A stretch of DNA of 64,000 nt from an uncultured Mediterraneibacter sp. Lineage in GTDB: Bacteria; Bacillota; Clostridia; Lachnospirales; Lachnospiraceae. The translations under genes and the position numbers were made by a program. Positions 1 through 9,911 of this stretch are shown piece after piece. The stretch spans positions 1-64,000 of the forward strand of contig CALWQP010000010.1 in the NCBI GenBank assembly GCA_944383695.1, written 5' to 3'. Numbering within the stretch: the stretch's first letter is position 1; each line of letters begins with the position of its first letter. Under the pieces are notes generated by a model. The model had not been told where the DNA came from. It saw only the letters and a program-made list of their open reading frames with translations, and did no database searches.

Positions 1-12
1 GCGACTTTTTTT

Positions 13-330
13 ATGGCAAGTCAAGTAATGAGAATCACACTGAAAGCGTATGATCATCAGCTCGTTGATGCATCCGCGAAAAAAATCATCGAAACTGTAA
101 AAAAGAATGGTTCACAGGTGAGCGGACCAGTGCCGCTGCCGACAAAGAAAGAGGTAGTGACCATCCTGAGGGCGGTACACAAGTACAAAGACTCCAGAGA
201 GCAGTTCGAGCAGAGAACTCATAAAAGACTGATCGATATCATCACGCCGACACAGAAAACCGTGGACGCGCTTTCCAGACTGGAAATGCCGGCTGGTGTG
301 TACATTGATATCAAAATGAAAAGCAAATAA
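13..330 (+). CDS. rpsJ: 30S ribosomal protein S10
   Basis: S10 sits in the 30S head and, free, is the NusE antitermination factor. The 105-residue product has the hallmark core [16 protein letters not shown] and [17 protein letters not shown], and matches the family length (about 102). The ATG at 13 is chosen because [15 protein letters not shown] aligns with family N-termini; its ribosome site must lie just before the window. It is the first gene of the S10 operon; the operon promoter is outside the window. Confidence 0.97.
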   Translation: MASQVMRITLKAYDHQLVDASAKKIIETVKKNGSQVSGPVPLPTKKEVVTILRAVHKYKDSREQFEQRTHKRLIDIITPTQKTVDALSRLEMPAGVYIDIKMKSK

Positions 331-398
331 ACAGTAACGTCCTAACATTTAGGATGAGCGCATGAGCGCTCCGCTGTAAATCACAGGAGGTATTTATA

Positions 399-1082
399 AT
401 GAAGAAAGCTATTTTGGCTACAAAAGTTGGTATGACTCAGATCTTCAACAACGAAGACGGAAGTCTGATCCCGGTAACAGTCCTTCAGGCTGGTCCGTGT
501 GTGGTAACACAGGTGAAGACGGTTGAGAACGACGGCTACAAAGCAGTCCAGGTCGGATTCGTTGACAAGAAGGGAAAAATCGTCACAAAAGACAACAGCG
601 GCAGAAAGAGCATTGCACACAGAAACGGTGTGACAAAAGCTGAGAAAGGCCACTTTGACAAAGCAGGCGTATCTGGAAAGAGATATGTAAAAGAGTTCAG
701 ATTTGACAATGCAGAGGAATATGCTCTGGCTCAGGAGATCAAGGCTGATATCTTCGCTGAGGGCGATCACATTGATGCGACAGCGATCTCAAAAGGTAAA
801 GGTTTCCAGGGCGCGATCAAGCGTCACGGACAGAGCAGAGGACCTATGACACACGGTTCCAAGTTCCATCGTCACGCTGGTTCAAACGGCGCTGCATCTG
901 ATCCGAGCAAGGTGTTCAAGGGCAAGAAGATGCCTGGACAGATGGGTAACAAGAAGATCACAGTTCAGAATCTTGAGGTCGTAAGAGTTGACGCAGAGAA
1001 CAACCTTCTCCTCATCAAAGGCTCTGTACCGGGACCGAAAAAGTGCCTCGTAACGATCAGAGAGTCCGTTAAGAGCTGCTAA
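399..1082 (+). CDS. rplC: 50S ribosomal protein L3
   Basis: Primary 23S-binding protein needed early in 50S assembly and near the peptidyl transferase centre. The product starts [16 protein letters not shown], a diagnostic L3 N-terminus, and contains the conserved loop [13 protein letters not shown] with [11 protein letters not shown] and [20 protein letters not shown], the long extension that reaches the active centre. It is 227 aa, near the usual 210. An AGGAGG lies about 10 nt before the ATG. The 68-nt gap after rpsJ shows no gene. Confidence 0.97.
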   Translation: MKKAILATKVGMTQIFNNEDGSLIPVTVLQAGPCVVTQVKTVENDGYKAVQVGFVDKKGKIVTKDNSGRKSIAHRNGVTKAEKGHFDKAGVSGKRYVKEFRFDNAEEYALAQEIKADIFAEGDHIDATAISKGKGFQGAIKRHGQSRGPMTHGSKFHRHAGSNGAASDPSKVFKGKKMPGQMGNKKITVQNLEVVRVDAENNLLLIKGSVPGPKKCLVTIRESVKSC

Positions 1083-1112
1083 GGGTGACAATAAGAAAGG
1101 AGGAACACACAG

Positions 1113-1733
1113 ATGGCTAAAGTATCTGTTTACAATATCGAAGGTAAAGAAGTTGATACCATCGAACTGAATGATGCTGTATTCGGTGTTGAGGTAAACG
1201 AGCACCTGGTACACATGGCAGTTGTAAATCAGCTTGCAAACAATCGTCAGGGAACACAGAAAGCTAAGACACGTTCTGAAGTTTCCGGCGGCGGAAGAAA
1301 ACCGTGGAGACAGAAAGGAACAGGTCACGCAAGACAGGGTTCAACAAGAGCTCCGCAGTGGACAGGCGGCGGCGTTGTATTTGCCCCGGTTCCGAGAGAC
1401 TACTCTTTCAAGATGAACAGAAAAGAGAAGAGAGCGGCTCTGAAATCCGCACTTACTTCCAGAGTAGAAGAAAACAAGTTCATCGTAGTTGACGAGCTGA
1501 AATTTGACGAGATCAAGACAAAGAATTTCCAGAATGTCCTGAACAACCTGAACGTGAACAAAGCGCTGGTTGTGCTGGAAGAAGGAAACGCAAACGCAGA
1601 GATTTCCGCGAAAAACATTCCGGACGTGAAGACAGCCCGCACAAACACGATCAACGTATATGACATCCTGAAATACAACACAGTGATCGCAACGAAAGCT
1701 GCTGTTGCTGCAATTGAGGAGGTGTACGCATAA
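1113..1733 (+). CDS. rplD: 50S ribosomal protein L4
   Basis: Binds 23S rRNA and lines the exit tunnel; in some bacteria it also represses the S10 operon. The 206-residue protein has the conserved basic tunnel loop [22 protein letters not shown] and the following [17 protein letters not shown] typical of L4. AAAGGAGG precedes the ATG. Its stop overlaps the rplW start (TAATG), indicating translational coupling. Confidence 0.97.
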   Translation: MAKVSVYNIEGKEVDTIELNDAVFGVEVNEHLVHMAVVNQLANNRQGTQKAKTRSEVSGGGRKPWRQKGTGHARQGSTRAPQWTGGGVVFAPVPRDYSFKMNRKEKRAALKSALTSRVEENKFIVVDELKFDEIKTKNFQNVLNNLNVNKALVVLEEGNANAEISAKNIPDVKTARTNTINVYDILKYNTVIATKAAVAAIEEVYA

Positions 1734-2032
1734 TGGCAAACATTCAGTATTATGATGTAATCCTTAAACCGGTCATCACAGAGAAGAGCATGGATCTGAT
1801 GGCTGACAAGAAATATACATTCCTTGTACACACAGAGGCTACAAAGAATCAGATCAAGGAAGCTGTTGAAAAAATGTTCGAGGGAACAAAGGTAAAGAGC
1901 GTCAACACAATGAACCTTGATGGCAAGAAGAAAAGACGCGGCATGACCTTCGGAAAGACAGCGAAGACAAAGAAAGCGATCGTACAGCTTACAGAGGACA
2001 GCAAGGACATTGAAATATTCGAGGGGCTGTAA
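1733..2032 (+). CDS. rplW: 50S ribosomal protein L23
   Basis: L23 sits at the tunnel exit and docks trigger factor, SRP and SecYEG. The 99-residue product has the family opening ([17 protein letters not shown]) and the core [20 protein letters not shown]. It overlaps rplD by one base and uses the GAGGAGGTG at the rplD end as its ribosome site. It is followed by a 158-nt spacer carrying repeat elements rather than by the usual immediate rplB. Confidence 0.96.
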   Translation: MANIQYYDVILKPVITEKSMDLMADKKYTFLVHTEATKNQIKEAVEKMFEGTKVKSVNTMNLDGKKKRRGMTFGKTAKTKKAIVQLTEDSKDIEIFEGL

Positions 2033-2050
2033 AACAAGGAAACACCACGG

Positions 2051-2128
2051 TCACTAAGCTCGAAAAAACCTCGCTAAGTGAGCCGGGTGTAGTTTCGCAC
2101 TAAGCTCGGGGAAAACCTCGCTAAGTGC
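2051..2128 (+). repeat. Tandem spacer repeat, r-protein family, unit A
   Basis: The spacer between rplW and rplB holds two near-identical 30-nt units, 2051-2081 and 2097-2128. Each starts cactaagctcg and ends cctcgctaagtg, joined by an A-rich middle. The ends of each unit are partly complementary. The reverse complement of this unit (cacttagcgagg ... cgagcttagtg) reappears in the spacers after rpsN, rpmJ and rpsM, so this is one member of an interspersed family present in both orientations. Its function is unknown. Confidence 0.75.
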
Positions 2129-2190
2129 TCAATCTAAACGGTGCAATTCCGTGAAACGAATAATTAGAGCAGACGAAAGGAGAGACAGTA

Positions 2191-3033
2191 ATGGGAATCA
2201 AAACATATAACCCATATACACCTTCCAGAAGACAGATGACAGGTTCTGATTTCTCTGAGATCACAAAGACAACTCCTGAGAAATCCCTCCTGGATTCCAA
2301 GAAGAGAAATGCAGGCCGCAACGCGCAGGGTAAGATCACTGTAAGACACCGTGGCGGCGGAGCTAAGAAGAAATATAGAATCGTAGACTTCAAGAGAAAG
2401 AAAGACGATATTCCGGCAAAGGTTATCGGTATCGAATATGATCCGAACAGAAGCGCCAACATCGCGCTGATCTGCTATGCAGACGGTGAGAAGGCTTATA
2501 TCCTTGCTCCGGAAGGACTGAAAGACGGCATGACTGTCATGAACGGCGCGAATGCGGAAGTAAGAGTAGGAAACTGCCTGCCGCTTTCCGAAATCCCGGT
2601 TGGTACTCAGGTACACAACATTGAGCTTTATCCGGGAAAAGGCGGACAGCTCGTACGTTCCGCCGGAAACAGCGCACAGCTCATGGCGAAAGAAGGGAAA
2701 TATGCAACACTGAGACTTCCGTCAGGTGAGATGAGAATGGTTCCGATCATCTGCCGCGCATCTGTTGGTGTGGTGGGAAACGGTGAGCACAACCTGATCA
2801 ATATCGGTAAAGCAGGACGTAAGCGTCACATGGGCATCCGCCCGACAGTACGCGGTTCTGTTATGAACCCGAACGACCATCCGCACGGTGGTGGTGAAGG
2901 TAAGACAGGTATCGGCCGCCCGGGTCCGTGTACACCGTGGGGTAAACCGGCGCTTGGTCTTAAGACCCGCAAGAAGAAAAAAGCTTCCAACAAGCTGATC
3001 GTAAGAAGAAGAGACGGTAAAGCGATTAAATAA
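2191..3033 (+). CDS. rplB: 50S ribosomal protein L2
   Basis: L2 is required for subunit joining and peptidyl transferase activity. The 280-residue product shows [14 protein letters not shown] at its start, the RNA-binding fold with VKPGDV-type equivalents around [15 protein letters not shown], and the strongly conserved C-terminal [13 protein letters not shown] with the catalytic-region histidine, then [15 protein letters not shown]. The length is normal. AAAGGAGAG precedes the ATG. It restarts the tight operon run to rpmC. Confidence 0.97.
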   Translation: MGIKTYNPYTPSRRQMTGSDFSEITKTTPEKSLLDSKKRNAGRNAQGKITVRHRGGGAKKKYRIVDFKRKKDDIPAKVIGIEYDPNRSANIALICYADGEKAYILAPEGLKDGMTVMNGANAEVRVGNCLPLSEIPVGTQVHNIELYPGKGGQLVRSAGNSAQLMAKEGKYATLRLPSGEMRMVPIICRASVGVVGNGEHNLINIGKAGRKRHMGIRPTVRGSVMNPNDHPHGGGEGKTGIGRPGPCTPWGKPALGLKTRKKKKASNKLIVRRRDGKAIK

Positions 3034-3059
3034 TTAGATTCACAAGGAGGTTAGAACCT

Positions 3060-3341
3060 ATGGCTCGCTCACTTAAAAAAGGACCATTTGCAGACGCTCA
3101 CTTACTGAAAAAAGTAGACGCTATGAATGCATCTGGTGAAAAATCAGTTATAAAGACATGGTCACGCCGTTCTACGATCTTCCCGTCATTCGTCGGCCAC
3201 ACATTCGCCGTACATGACGGAAGAAGACACGTGCCTGTATACGTTACAGAGGACATGGTAGGACACAAACTCGGTGAGTTCGTTGCGACGAGAACTTACA
3301 GAGGCCACGGCAAAGACGAGAAGAAGTCAAAAGTAAGATAA
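3060..3341 (+). CDS. rpsS: 30S ribosomal protein S19
   Basis: S19 forms a head complex with S13 and contacts tRNA. At 93 aa it has a family length and shows [10 protein letters not shown] at the start, then [22 protein letters not shown] and the conserved [25 protein letters not shown] is positioned about 8 nt before the ATG. It lies 26 nt after rplB and 31 nt before rplV. Confidence 0.97.
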   Translation: MARSLKKGPFADAHLLKKVDAMNASGEKSVIKTWSRRSTIFPSFVGHTFAVHDGRRHVPVYVTEDMVGHKLGEFVATRTYRGHGKDEKKSKVR

Positions 3342-3372
3342 GATTCATATATTTCGAAAGGAGGGTTCATCC

Positions 3373-3762
3373 ATGGCAAAAGGACATAGATCCCAGATCA
3401 AGAGAGAGAGAAACGAGCAGCAGAAAGACAGAAGACCATCAGCTAAGATCTCTTACGCAAGAGTATCTGTTCAGAAGGCGTGCTACGTTCTTGATGCCAT
3501 CAGAGGTAAGGATGTAACAACAGCACTCGGAATCCTGGCATACAATCCGAGATATGCTTCAACAGTGATAGAAAAACTGCTTAAATCAGCGATCGCAAAT
3601 GCTGAGAATAATAACGGTATGAGCGCAGATAACCTTTATATTGAGGAATGCTACGCAAACAAAGGACCGACAATGAAGAGAATCAGACCGAGAGCACAGG
3701 GCAGGGCTTACAGGATCGAGAAGAGAATGAGCCACATCACAATCGTGCTGAATGAAAGATAG
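3373..3762 (+). CDS. rplV: 50S ribosomal protein L22
   Basis: L22 contacts all 23S domains and lines the exit tunnel with L4, where macrolide-resistance mutations occur in other species. The 129-residue product has AKISYARVSVQKACYVLDAIRG, the NAENNNGMSADNLYIEECYANKGPTMKRIRPRAQGRA loop region and a C-terminal SHITIVLNER. A slightly longer basic N-terminus (HRSQIKRERNEQQKDRR) precedes the core, as seen in clostridial L22. AAAGGAGG precedes the ATG. Confidence 0.97.
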   Translation: MAKGHRSQIKRERNEQQKDRRPSAKISYARVSVQKACYVLDAIRGKDVTTALGILAYNPRYASTVIEKLLKSAIANAENNNGMSADNLYIEECYANKGPTMKRIRPRAQGRAYRIEKRMSHITIVLNER

Positions 3763-3771
3763 GAGGGCATT

Positions 3772-4428
3772 ATGGGACAGAAAGTTAATCCTCATGGCTT
3801 GAGAGTCGGCGTTATCAAAGACTGGGATTCCAGATGGTACGCAGAGAAAGATTTCGCTGACAACCTTGTTGAAGACCACGAGATCAGAACATTTTTAAAG
3901 AAGAGATTATACAGCGCAGGAATCTCCAAGATTGAGATCGAGAGAGCTTCCGACCGCGTGAAGATCGTTGTATATACAGCTAAGCCGGGTGTTGTGATCG
4001 GCAAGGGCGGTTCCGAAATCGAGAAGGTGAAAGCAGAGCTTGCGAAGTTTACAGACAAGAAGCTCATCGTTGACATCAAAGAGATCAAGAGACCGGACAA
4101 GGATGCACAGCTCGTAGCTGAGAACATTGCCCAGCAGCTTGAGAACCGTATTTCCTTCAGACGTGCCATGAAGTCCTGCATGTCAAGAACAATGAAGGCA
4201 GGCGCACTCGGAGTGAAGACATCCGTGTCCGGACGTCTCGGCGGCGCTGATATGGCTCGTACTGAGTTTTACAGCGAGGGCACGATCCCGCTGCAGACAC
4301 TCAGAGCTGACATTGATTATGGATTCGCAGAAGCTGACACAACTTACGGAAAAGTCGGTGTAAAGGTTTGGATTTACAAAGGCGAGGTTCTTCCGACTAA
4401 AGCAGATAAGGAAGGGAGCGATAAATAA
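3772..4428 (+). CDS. rpsC: 30S ribosomal protein S3
   Basis: S3 lines the mRNA entry channel. The 218-residue protein opens [13 protein letters not shown], and contains a KH domain with [14 protein letters not shown] and the C-terminal domain with [27 protein letters not shown] is 7 nt before the ATG. The last base of its stop codon is the first base of rplP's ATG (TAATG), which couples the two genes. Confidence 0.97.
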   Translation: MGQKVNPHGLRVGVIKDWDSRWYAEKDFADNLVEDHEIRTFLKKRLYSAGISKIEIERASDRVKIVVYTAKPGVVIGKGGSEIEKVKAELAKFTDKKLIVDIKEIKRPDKDAQLVAENIAQQLENRISFRRAMKSCMSRTMKAGALGVKTSVSGRLGGADMARTEFYSEGTIPLQTLRADIDYGFAEADTTYGKVGVKVWIYKGEVLPTKADKEGSDK

Positions 4429-4865
4429 TGTTAATGCCAAAAAGAGTAAAACGTCGTAAACAGTTCCGTGGTACCATGAAGGGAAAAGCTCTCAGAGGTA
4501 ACACGATCTCATATGGTGAGTACGGTATCGTTGCAACAGAGCCGTGCTGGATCCGTTCCAACCAGATCGAGGCAGCCCGTGTTGCCATGACACGTTACAT
4601 CAAGCGTGGCGGTAAGGTATGGATTAAAATCTTCCCGGATAAGCCGATCACAGCTAAGCCGGCTGAGACCCGTATGGGTAGCGGTAAAGGTACGGTTGAG
4701 TACTGGGCAGCAGTAGTAAAACCGGGCCGTGTAATGTTTGAGATTGCAGGAGTACCAGAGGAAATCGCTAGAGAGGCACTTCGACTTGCAATGCATAAGT
4801 TGCCTTGCAAATGCAAAATCGTTTCTCGCGCAGACTTAGAAGGCGGTGATAACAGTGAAAACTAA
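4428..4865 (+). CDS. rplP: 50S ribosomal protein L16
   Basis: L16 organises the A-site region of the 50S. The 145-residue product has [13 protein letters not shown] at its start and the core [47 protein letters not shown], followed by [19 protein letters not shown]. The ATG at 4428 overlaps the rpsC stop; an in-frame ATG two codons later is a possible alternative. It overlaps the probable rpmC start by 11 nt. Confidence 0.97.
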   Translation: MLMPKRVKRRKQFRGTMKGKALRGNTISYGEYGIVATEPCWIRSNQIEAARVAMTRYIKRGGKVWIKIFPDKPITAKPAETRMGSGKGTVEYWAAVVKPGRVMFEIAGVPEEIAREALRLAMHKLPCKCKIVSRADLEGGDNSEN

Positions 4866-5058
4866 TACATTTGTAAAAGATTTAAGAGGAAAATCCGTAG
4901 AGGAATTAAACCAGGAATTAGTAGCTGCTAAGAAGGAACTCTTCAACTTAAGGTTCCAGAATGCCACAAACCAGTTGGACAACACAAGCAGGATCAAGGA
5001 AGTAAGGAAGAATATCGCACGTATCCAGACTCTGATCACAGAGGCCGGAAGAGCTTAG
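4855..5058 (+). CDS. rpmC: 50S ribosomal protein L29
   Basis: Small helical L29 near the tunnel exit. The GTG at 4855 is preferred because it gives the family start [22 protein letters not shown] and lies 6-10 nt after AAGGCGG; a GTG at 4846 would add three residues but leaves no room for the ribosome site. The core [34 protein letters not shown] is typical. It begins inside rplP, consistent with coupling. It is the last gene before a repeat-bearing spacer. Confidence 0.95.
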   Translation: MKTNTFVKDLRGKSVEELNQELVAAKKELFNLRFQNATNQLDNTSRIKEVRKNIARIQTLITEAGRA

Positions 5059-5059
5059 T

Positions 5060-5152
5060 GAGGTTCTTTACGAACTTAGCTCGAGGCCGTTCTTTGAGAT
5101 TAGTGAGAACGAGTCGATAGGCGAAGATCGAGCTTAGCGAAAAGAACTTCCT
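5060..5152 (+). repeat. r-protein spacer repeat, unit B
   Basis: Non-coding spacer between rpmC and rpsQ. It contains gaacttagctcgagg, gttctttgagattagtgag and ends gagcttagcgaaaagaac then ttcctta. GTTCTTT near 5089 can pair with AAAGAAC near 5141, giving a large imperfect stem-loop. A 22-nt stretch at its end is identical to the end of unit C at 7096-7117, which shows common origin. Confidence 0.7.
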
Positions 5153-5177
5153 TAAAATGATTGAAAGGAGAAGAAAA

Positions 5178-5435
5178 GTGGAAGAGAGAAATCTTAGAAA
5201 AACCCGTGTGGGCAAGGTTGTCAGCGACAAGATGGACAAAACGATCGTTGTTGCAGTTGAGGACCACGTAAAACACCCGCTTTATAAGAAAATCGTAAAG
5301 AGAACTTACAAACTGAAAGCTCACGATGAGAATAATGAGTGTAAGATCGGAGATACAGTAAAAGTTATGGAAACAAGGCCGCTGTCCAAAGACAAGAGAT
5401 GGAGACTTGTGGAAATCATGGAGAAAGCGAAATAA
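5178..5435 (+). CDS. rpsQ: 30S ribosomal protein S17
   Basis: Early-binding 16S protein with an OB fold. The GTG at 5178 is chosen: it sits 6 nt after AAAGGAGA and gives [27 protein letters not shown], the normal N-terminus, at 85 aa. A longer reading from 5157 would put the start before the ribosome site. The C-terminal motif [16 protein letters not shown] is diagnostic. Confidence 0.95.
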   Translation: MEERNLRKTRVGKVVSDKMDKTIVVAVEDHVKHPLYKKIVKRTYKLKAHDENNECKIGDTVKVMETRPLSKDKRWRLVEIMEKAK

Positions 5436-5457
5436 TTTTTGAAGGAGGTTTACCTGC

Positions 5458-5826
5458 ATGATACAGCAAGAAAGCAGACTGAAAGTAGCAGACAATACAG
5501 GCGCGAAAGAACTGCTGTGCATCCGTGTGCTTGGCGGTTCTACAAGAAGGTATGCGAGCATCGGTGATGTGATCGTTGCGACTGTTAAAGATGCAACACC
5601 AGGCGGCGTTGTGAAAAAGGGAGATGTCGTGAAAGCCGTAGTTGTCCGTTCTGTAAAAGGCGCTCGTCGTAAAGACGGTTCCTATATCAGATTCGATGAA
5701 AATGCTGCTGTTATTATAAAAGACGATTTAAACCCGCGTGGAACACGTATTTTTGGACCAGTAGCCCGTGAGCTCAGAGAGAAACACTTTATGAAGATCG
5801 TTTCCCTTGCTCCGGAAGTACTCTAG
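5458..5826 (+). CDS. rplN: 50S ribosomal protein L14
   Basis: L14 lies at the subunit interface and forms bridge B8; it is also the RsfS silencing-factor target. At 122 aa it has the exact family length. It opens [19 protein letters not shown] and contains [27 protein letters not shown] and a C-terminal [24 protein letters not shown] precedes the ATG by 8 nt. Confidence 0.97.
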   Translation: MIQQESRLKVADNTGAKELLCIRVLGGSTRRYASIGDVIVATVKDATPGGVVKKGDVVKAVVVRSVKGARRKDGSYIRFDENAAVIIKDDLNPRGTRIFGPVARELREKHFMKIVSLAPEVL

Positions 5827-5838
5827 GAGGTGCCGAGA

Positions 5839-6165
5839 ATGTCAACTATGAAAATTAGAAGAGGCGACACTGTAAAGGTTATCGCCGGCAAGGATAAAGA
5901 CAAAGAAGGCAAAGTTATTGCCGTAAACAAAAAAGACGGTAAAGTCCTGGTTGAAGGCGTTAATATGCTGACGAAGCACACAAAGCCGAGCGCAGCGAAC
6001 CAGAATGGCGGCATCGTACATCAGGAAGGCTATATCGATGTGTCTAATGTTATGTACGTACACAAAGGACAGCCGACAAGAGTAGGTTTCAAGATGGACG
6101 GCGATAAGAAAGTCCGTTTCGCTAAGAAAACAGGCGAAGTGATTAACGACAAGAAGAATAATTAA
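5839..6165 (+). CDS. rplX: 50S ribosomal protein L24
   Basis: Assembly initiator protein of the 50S with an N-terminal KOW motif. The ATG at 5839 is preferred over the GTG at 5830 because the AGGAGG at 5825-5830 would overlap the latter. This gives [27 protein letters not shown], 108 aa. The L24 region [33 protein letters not shown] follows. The ribosome site lies in the end of rplN. Confidence 0.95.
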   Translation: MSTMKIRRGDTVKVIAGKDKDKEGKVIAVNKKDGKVLVEGVNMLTKHTKPSAANQNGGIVHQEGYIDVSNVMYVHKGQPTRVGFKMDGDKKVRFAKKTGEVINDKKNN

Positions 6166-6188
6166 TTCGAGGAAGGAGGTCCAGGACT

Positions 6189-6728
6189 TTGAGTAGACTG
6201 AAAGAACACTACCAGAACGAGATCGTTGATGCAATGATCAAGAAATTTGGATATAAAAACATTATGGAAGTGCCGAAGCTCGACAAGGTTGTTATCAACA
6301 TGGGTGTCGGCGAGGCAAAAGAAAACGCAAAGGTTTTAGAGTCTGCGATCGCTGATATGGAGAAGATCGCAGGACAGAAAGCCGTTGTGACCAGAGCAAA
6401 GAACTCCGTGGCTAACTTCAAGATCAGAGAAGGTATGGCGATCGGATGCAAGGTTACGCTCAGAGGCGAGAAGATGTATGAGTTTGTTGACCGCCTGATC
6501 AACCTTGCGCTTCCTCGTGTGCGCGACTTCAGAGGTGTGAACCCGAACGCATTTGACGGAAGAGGAAACTATGCGCTTGGTATCAAGGAGCAGCTGATTT
6601 TCCCCGAAATCGAGTACGACAAGATCGATAAAGTCAGAGGTATGGATGTAATCTTCGTTACAACAGCCAAGACTGACGAGGAAGCTCGTGAATTATTGGC
6701 ACAGTTCAATATGCCGTTTGCAAAGTAA
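6189..6728 (+). CDS. rplE: 50S ribosomal protein L5
   Basis: Part of the 5S RNP, contacting 5S rRNA and P-site tRNA. It uses a TTG start at 6189, supported by a strong AAGGAGGT at 6173-6180 and by the family N-terminus [24 protein letters not shown]. It has the conserved [14 protein letters not shown], the RNA-binding [28 protein letters not shown] and ends MPFAK, all typical at 179 aa. Confidence 0.97.
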   Translation: MSRLKEHYQNEIVDAMIKKFGYKNIMEVPKLDKVVINMGVGEAKENAKVLESAIADMEKIAGQKAVVTRAKNSVANFKIREGMAIGCKVTLRGEKMYEFVDRLINLALPRVRDFRGVNPNAFDGRGNYALGIKEQLIFPEIEYDKIDKVRGMDVIFVTTAKTDEEARELLAQFNMPFAK

Positions 6729-6740
6729 GGAGGGAAATTC

Positions 6741-6926
6741 ATGGCAAAGACATCAATGAAAATCAAACAGCAGCGCAAGCCCAAATTCTCTACAAGAGAG
6801 TACAGCCGCTGCAGAATCTGCGGACGTCCGCACGCGTATTTGAGAAAATATGGAATCTGCCGTATCTGCTTCCGTGAACTGGCATACAAAGGACAGATCC
6901 CCGGTGTTAAGAAAGCAAGTTGGTGA
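6741..6926 (+). CDS. rpsN: 30S ribosomal protein S14, zinc-binding type
   Basis: Short 61-residue S14 with the complete zinc ribbon: [10 protein letters not shown] ... [22 protein letters not shown], that is CxxC plus CxxC. It is the usual C+ form of Firmicutes, so zinc-independent S14 paralogues, if any, lie elsewhere. A good AAGGAGG precedes the ATG by 9 nt, 12 nt after rplE. Confidence 0.97.
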   Translation: MAKTSMKIKQQRKPKFSTREYSRCRICGRPHAYLRKYGICRICFRELAYKGQIPGVKKASW

Positions 6927-6933
6927 CCGGAAG

Positions 6934-7117
6934 CGCTTAATGAGTGCAAGCTGAAGGCGCCGCACGAATCTAGTGCGAGGTCGTTCTTTGAGCTTAGCGA
7001 TGCCTGAGCACTTGGCGAGGTGTTTTCGAGCCTAGTACGAAGGTAGATGCTCTGAGCAGAGCGAAGAGGCATCTTCCTTAAAAAGTGCGAAGCATGAGCT
7101 TAGCGAAAAGAACTTCC
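6934..7117 (+). repeat. r-protein spacer repeat, unit C
   Basis: A 219-nt non-coding spacer between rpsN and rpsH. It begins cttaatgagtgcaagctgaa (same 20-mer as unit D), has gttctttgagcttagcg, then cacttggcgaggtgttt (shared with unit E) and cgagcctagtacgaagg, and ends gagcttagcgaaaagaac as in unit B. It is therefore a mosaic joining modules found singly in the other spacers. GATGC at about 7045 can pair with GCATC at about 7070, giving local hairpins. Confidence 0.75.
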
Positions 7118-7145
7118 ATAATCAATTATAGGAGGAATTTTATCA

Positions 7146-7547
7146 ATGACTATGAGCGATCCGATTGCAGATATGCTTACAAGAATCCGTAACGCAAACA
7201 CTGCAAAACATGATACAGTAGATGTACCGGCATCCAAGATGAAAATTGCTATCGCAAACATCCTGCTTGATGAAGGATATATCGCAAAATACGACCTTGT
7301 AGAAGACGGACACTTCCAGACGATCCACATCACACTGAAATACGGCGTGGATAAGAATGAGAAAGTTATCTCCGGTCTTAAGAGAATCTCCAAGCCGGGT
7401 CTGCGTGTGTACGCAAACACAGAGGACATCCCGAGAGTTCTCGGAGGACTCGGAACAGCGATCATCTCTACAAACAAAGGTGTTGTAACAGACAAAGAAG
7501 CGAGAAAACTCGGCGTAGGCGGAGAGGTTCTCTGCTTCGTTTGGTAG
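7146..7547 (+). CDS. rpsH: 30S ribosomal protein S8
   Basis: Central-domain 16S binder and, in other bacteria, repressor of the spc operon. The 133-residue product has [20 protein letters not shown], the middle [26 protein letters not shown] and the C-terminal [22 protein letters not shown]. The ATG at 7146 has AGGAGG about 9 nt upstream; the next ATG, two codons on, is possible. It lies between two repeat-bearing spacers (units C and D). Confidence 0.97.
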   Translation: MTMSDPIADMLTRIRNANTAKHDTVDVPASKMKIAIANILLDEGYIAKYDLVEDGHFQTIHITLKYGVDKNEKVISGLKRISKPGLRVYANTEDIPRVLGGLGTAIISTNKGVVTDKEARKLGVGGEVLCFVW

Positions 7548-7555
7548 GCATTGAA

Positions 7556-7700
7556 CACTTAATGAGTGCAAGCTGAAAGCGCAGCACGAATTTAGTGAGA
7601 AAGCCCGTCCCAAGCGTTAGTGAGCCCGAGCCAGAGGCGAAGGGGGAGCTTAGGCGCACGGACGTGTACTGGGGAGTGTAAGCTCCCGTAACGAGACTGA
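7556..7700 (+). repeat. r-protein spacer repeat, unit D
   Basis: The 209-nt spacer between rpsH and rplF starts with the cttaatgagtgcaagctgaa module shared with unit C, followed by gcgcagcacgaatttagtg, and then a more divergent part with cccgtcccaagcgttagtgag and gggagcttaggcgcacgg. No open frame is maintained. It is assigned to the same family from the shared 20-mer and from the repeated ttagtg/cttag words. Confidence 0.65.
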
Positions 7701-7756
7701 AAACAGAGCAGCCTAAAGCCGCTGCTCCGAAAATCTAAGTTAAGGAGGAAACAGGT

Positions 7757-8299
7757 ATGTCACGTATCGGAAGACTGCCGGTTGCGATTCCCGCAGGAGT
7801 GACTGTGGAAATTGCAGAGAACAATGTAGTGACTGTAAAAGGTCCGAAGGGAACTCTCACAAGAGAGCTTCCGGTTGAAATGGAAATCAAAGTTGATGGC
7901 GAAGAAGTAACTGTAACAAGGCCGAACGACCTCAAGAGAATGAAATCTCTCCACGGTCTGACAAGAACGCTGATCAACAACATGGTTGTTGGTGTTACTC
8001 AGGGATATGAGAAAGTCCTTGAAGTCAACGGCGTAGGTTACAGAGCTGCCAAATCAGGAAATAAACTTACACTGAACCTTGGATACTCTCATCCAGTCGA
8101 GATGATCGATCCGGAAGGCATTGAGACTGTTCTGGAAGGTCAGAACAAGATCACTGTAAAAGGCATCGACAAAGAGAAAGTCGGACAGTATGCTGCGGAG
8201 ATCAGAGACAAGAGAAGACCGGAGCCGTACAAGGGCAAAGGTATCAAGTATGCTGATGAGGTCATCAGACGTAAAGTTGGTAAGACTGGTAAGAAATAA
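7757..8299 (+). CDS. rplF: 50S ribosomal protein L6
   Basis: Two-domain L6 near the sarcin-ricin loop. The 180-residue protein has [15 protein letters not shown], the repeat-derived [11 protein letters not shown] motif, [33 protein letters not shown] and the C-terminal signature [24 protein letters not shown] is about 8 nt before the ATG. It resumes tight spacing with rplR, 17 nt away. Confidence 0.97.
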   Translation: MSRIGRLPVAIPAGVTVEIAENNVVTVKGPKGTLTRELPVEMEIKVDGEEVTVTRPNDLKRMKSLHGLTRTLINNMVVGVTQGYEKVLEVNGVGYRAAKSGNKLTLNLGYSHPVEMIDPEGIETVLEGQNKITVKGIDKEKVGQYAAEIRDKRRPEPYKGKGIKYADEVIRRKVGKTGKK

Positions 8300-8316
8300 A
8301 TAAGGAGAGTGTGAAA

Positions 8317-8685
8317 ATGGTTAGTAAGAAATCAAGAAGCGAAGTTCGTAGAAAAAAACACATGAAATTACGCAACCGTTTCAGCGGAACAGCAGAGAGA
8401 CCGCGTCTCGCTGTATTCCGGAGCAACAATCACATGTATGCTCAGATCATTGACGACACGGTTGGAAATACACTGGCTGCAGCCTCCACTCTTCAGAAAG
8501 ACGTGAAGGCAGAGCTGGAAAAGACAAATAATGTTGAAGCAGCAGCATACCTTGGAAAAGTCATCGCTGAGAAGGCGAAGGAGAAGGGCATCACGGATGT
8601 CGTATTCGACAGAGGCGGATTCATTTACCAGGGTAAGATCAAAGCACTGGCAGACGCGGCAAGAGAAGCCGGGCTGAATTTCTAG
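8317..8685 (+). CDS. rplR: 50S ribosomal protein L18
   Basis: 5S rRNA-binding protein. The ATG at 8317 is chosen over a GTG at 8311 because AAGGAGA at 8302-8308 is 8 nt from the ATG and only 2 nt from the GTG. The product is 122 aa: [47 protein letters not shown], ending [26 protein letters not shown], all typical. Confidence 0.96.
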   Translation: MVSKKSRSEVRRKKHMKLRNRFSGTAERPRLAVFRSNNHMYAQIIDDTVGNTLAAASTLQKDVKAELEKTNNVEAAAYLGKVIAEKAKEKGITDVVFDRGGFIYQGKIKALADAAREAGLNF

Positions 8686-8701
8686 GGAAGGGAGAACACA
8701 G

Positions 8702-9211
8702 ATGAGACAGGAACGTATTGATGCTAGTCAGATGGAATTATTAGAAAAAGTAGTATCGATCAAACGTGTTACCAAGGTTGTTAAAGGTGGTCGTAACTTC
8801 CGTTTTACAGCTTTAGTTGTTGTTGGAGACGGCAACGGACATGTTGGTGCAGGTTTGGGAAAAGCTGCTGAGATCCCGGAAGCAATCCGCAAAGGGAAAG
8901 AGGACGCTATGAAGAAGATGATCACAGTATCACTTGACAATAATGCAAGTGTGATCCATGATGTGATCGGAAAATTCGGAAGCGCGTCCGTACTTCTTAA
9001 GAATGCTCCGGATGGTACTGGTGTGATCGCCGGCGGTCCGGCTCGTGCCGTGATCGAGATGGCGGGAATCAAAAACATCCGTACAAAGTCTCTTGGATCA
9101 AATAACAAGCAGAATGTCGTGCTTGCTACGATCGAAGGTCTGAAAGAGATCAAATCACCTGATGACGTTGCAAGACTGCGCGGCAAGTCAATTGAGGAGA
9201 TCATGGGCTAA
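8702..9211 (+). CDS. rpsE: 30S ribosomal protein S5
   Basis: S5 acts in decoding fidelity and mRNA unwinding at the entry channel. The 169-residue product has an N-terminal double-stranded-RNA-type domain ([51 protein letters not shown]) and the S5 C-terminal domain with [32 protein letters not shown] precedes the ATG. It ends 56 nt before rpmD, a spacer with no clear repeat module. Confidence 0.97.
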   Translation: MRQERIDASQMELLEKVVSIKRVTKVVKGGRNFRFTALVVVGDGNGHVGAGLGKAAEIPEAIRKGKEDAMKKMITVSLDNNASVIHDVIGKFGSASVLLKNAPDGTGVIAGGPARAVIEMAGIKNIRTKSLGSNNKQNVVLATIEGLKEIKSPDDVARLRGKSIEEIMG

Positions 9212-9267
9212 TTGACAGGCTTGTTATGAGATAACTTGGCCTATCATATAAGGAGGTAAGATTGGAA

Positions 9268-9450
9268 ATGGCAAACTTAAAAGTTACATTAGTAAAGTCT
9301 ACAATCGGCTCCATACCGAAGCATAAGAAGACAGTTGAGGCTCTTGGTCTCAGAAAGACAGGCAAGACAGTCGTACTGCCGGACAATGCAGCTACCAGAG
9401 GTATGGTACAGCAGGTTAGACATTTAGTTAAGGTTGAAGAAGAGGCATAA
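9268..9450 (+). CDS. rpmD: 50S ribosomal protein L30
   Basis: Small peripheral 50S protein. The ATG at 9268 gives a 60-residue MANLKVTLVKSTIGSIPKHKKTVEALGLRKTGKTV protein of exact family length and lies 10 nt after AAGGAGGT; a TTG at 9262 would be too close to the ribosome site. It lies 20 nt before rplO. Confidence 0.95.
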   Translation: MANLKVTLVKSTIGSIPKHKKTVEALGLRKTGKTVVLPDNAATRGMVQQVRHLVKVEEEA

Positions 9451-9470
9451 AAAGATAAGGAGGTAACGTC

Positions 9471-9911
9471 ATGGACTTATCAAACTTAAGACCGGCAGAC
9501 GGTTCTAAACAGAGTGATAATTTCAGAAGAGGCCGTGGGCATGGTTCAGGAAATGGTAAGACAGCCGGCAAAGGCCACAAAGGACAGAAGGCTCGTTCAG
9601 GCGCCACCAGACCTGGCTTTGAAGGTGGTCAGATGCCTTTGTACAGAAGGATCCCGAAGAGAGGATTCACAAACAGGAACTCCAAGACGATCGTAGCTAT
9701 CAACCTGGGCGCGCTTGACAGATTTGAGGATGGCGCGACAGTGTCGGTTGAAACTCTGATCGAGAATGGTATCGTTAAGAACCCGAGAGACGGAGTTAAA
9801 ATTCTTGGAAATGGAGAGTTAACTAAGAAGCTTACAGTTCAGGCTAATGCATTCAGCGCAAAGGCAGCCGAGAAGATTGAAGCACTTGGCGGAAAAGCAG
9901 AGGTGATCTAA
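9471..9911 (+). CDS. rplO: 50S ribosomal protein L15
   Basis: Late-assembly 50S protein. The 146-residue product starts [14 protein letters not shown] and has the glycine- and arginine-rich extension [26 protein letters not shown], then [20 protein letters not shown] and a C-terminal [29 protein letters not shown] precedes the ATG. Its stop overlaps the secY ATG (TAATG), giving tight coupling. Confidence 0.97.
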   Translation: MDLSNLRPADGSKQSDNFRRGRGHGSGNGKTAGKGHKGQKARSGATRPGFEGGQMPLYRRIPKRGFTNRNSKTIVAINLGALDRFEDGATVSVETLIENGIVKNPRDGVKILGNGELTKKLTVQANAFSAKAAEKIEALGGKAEVI

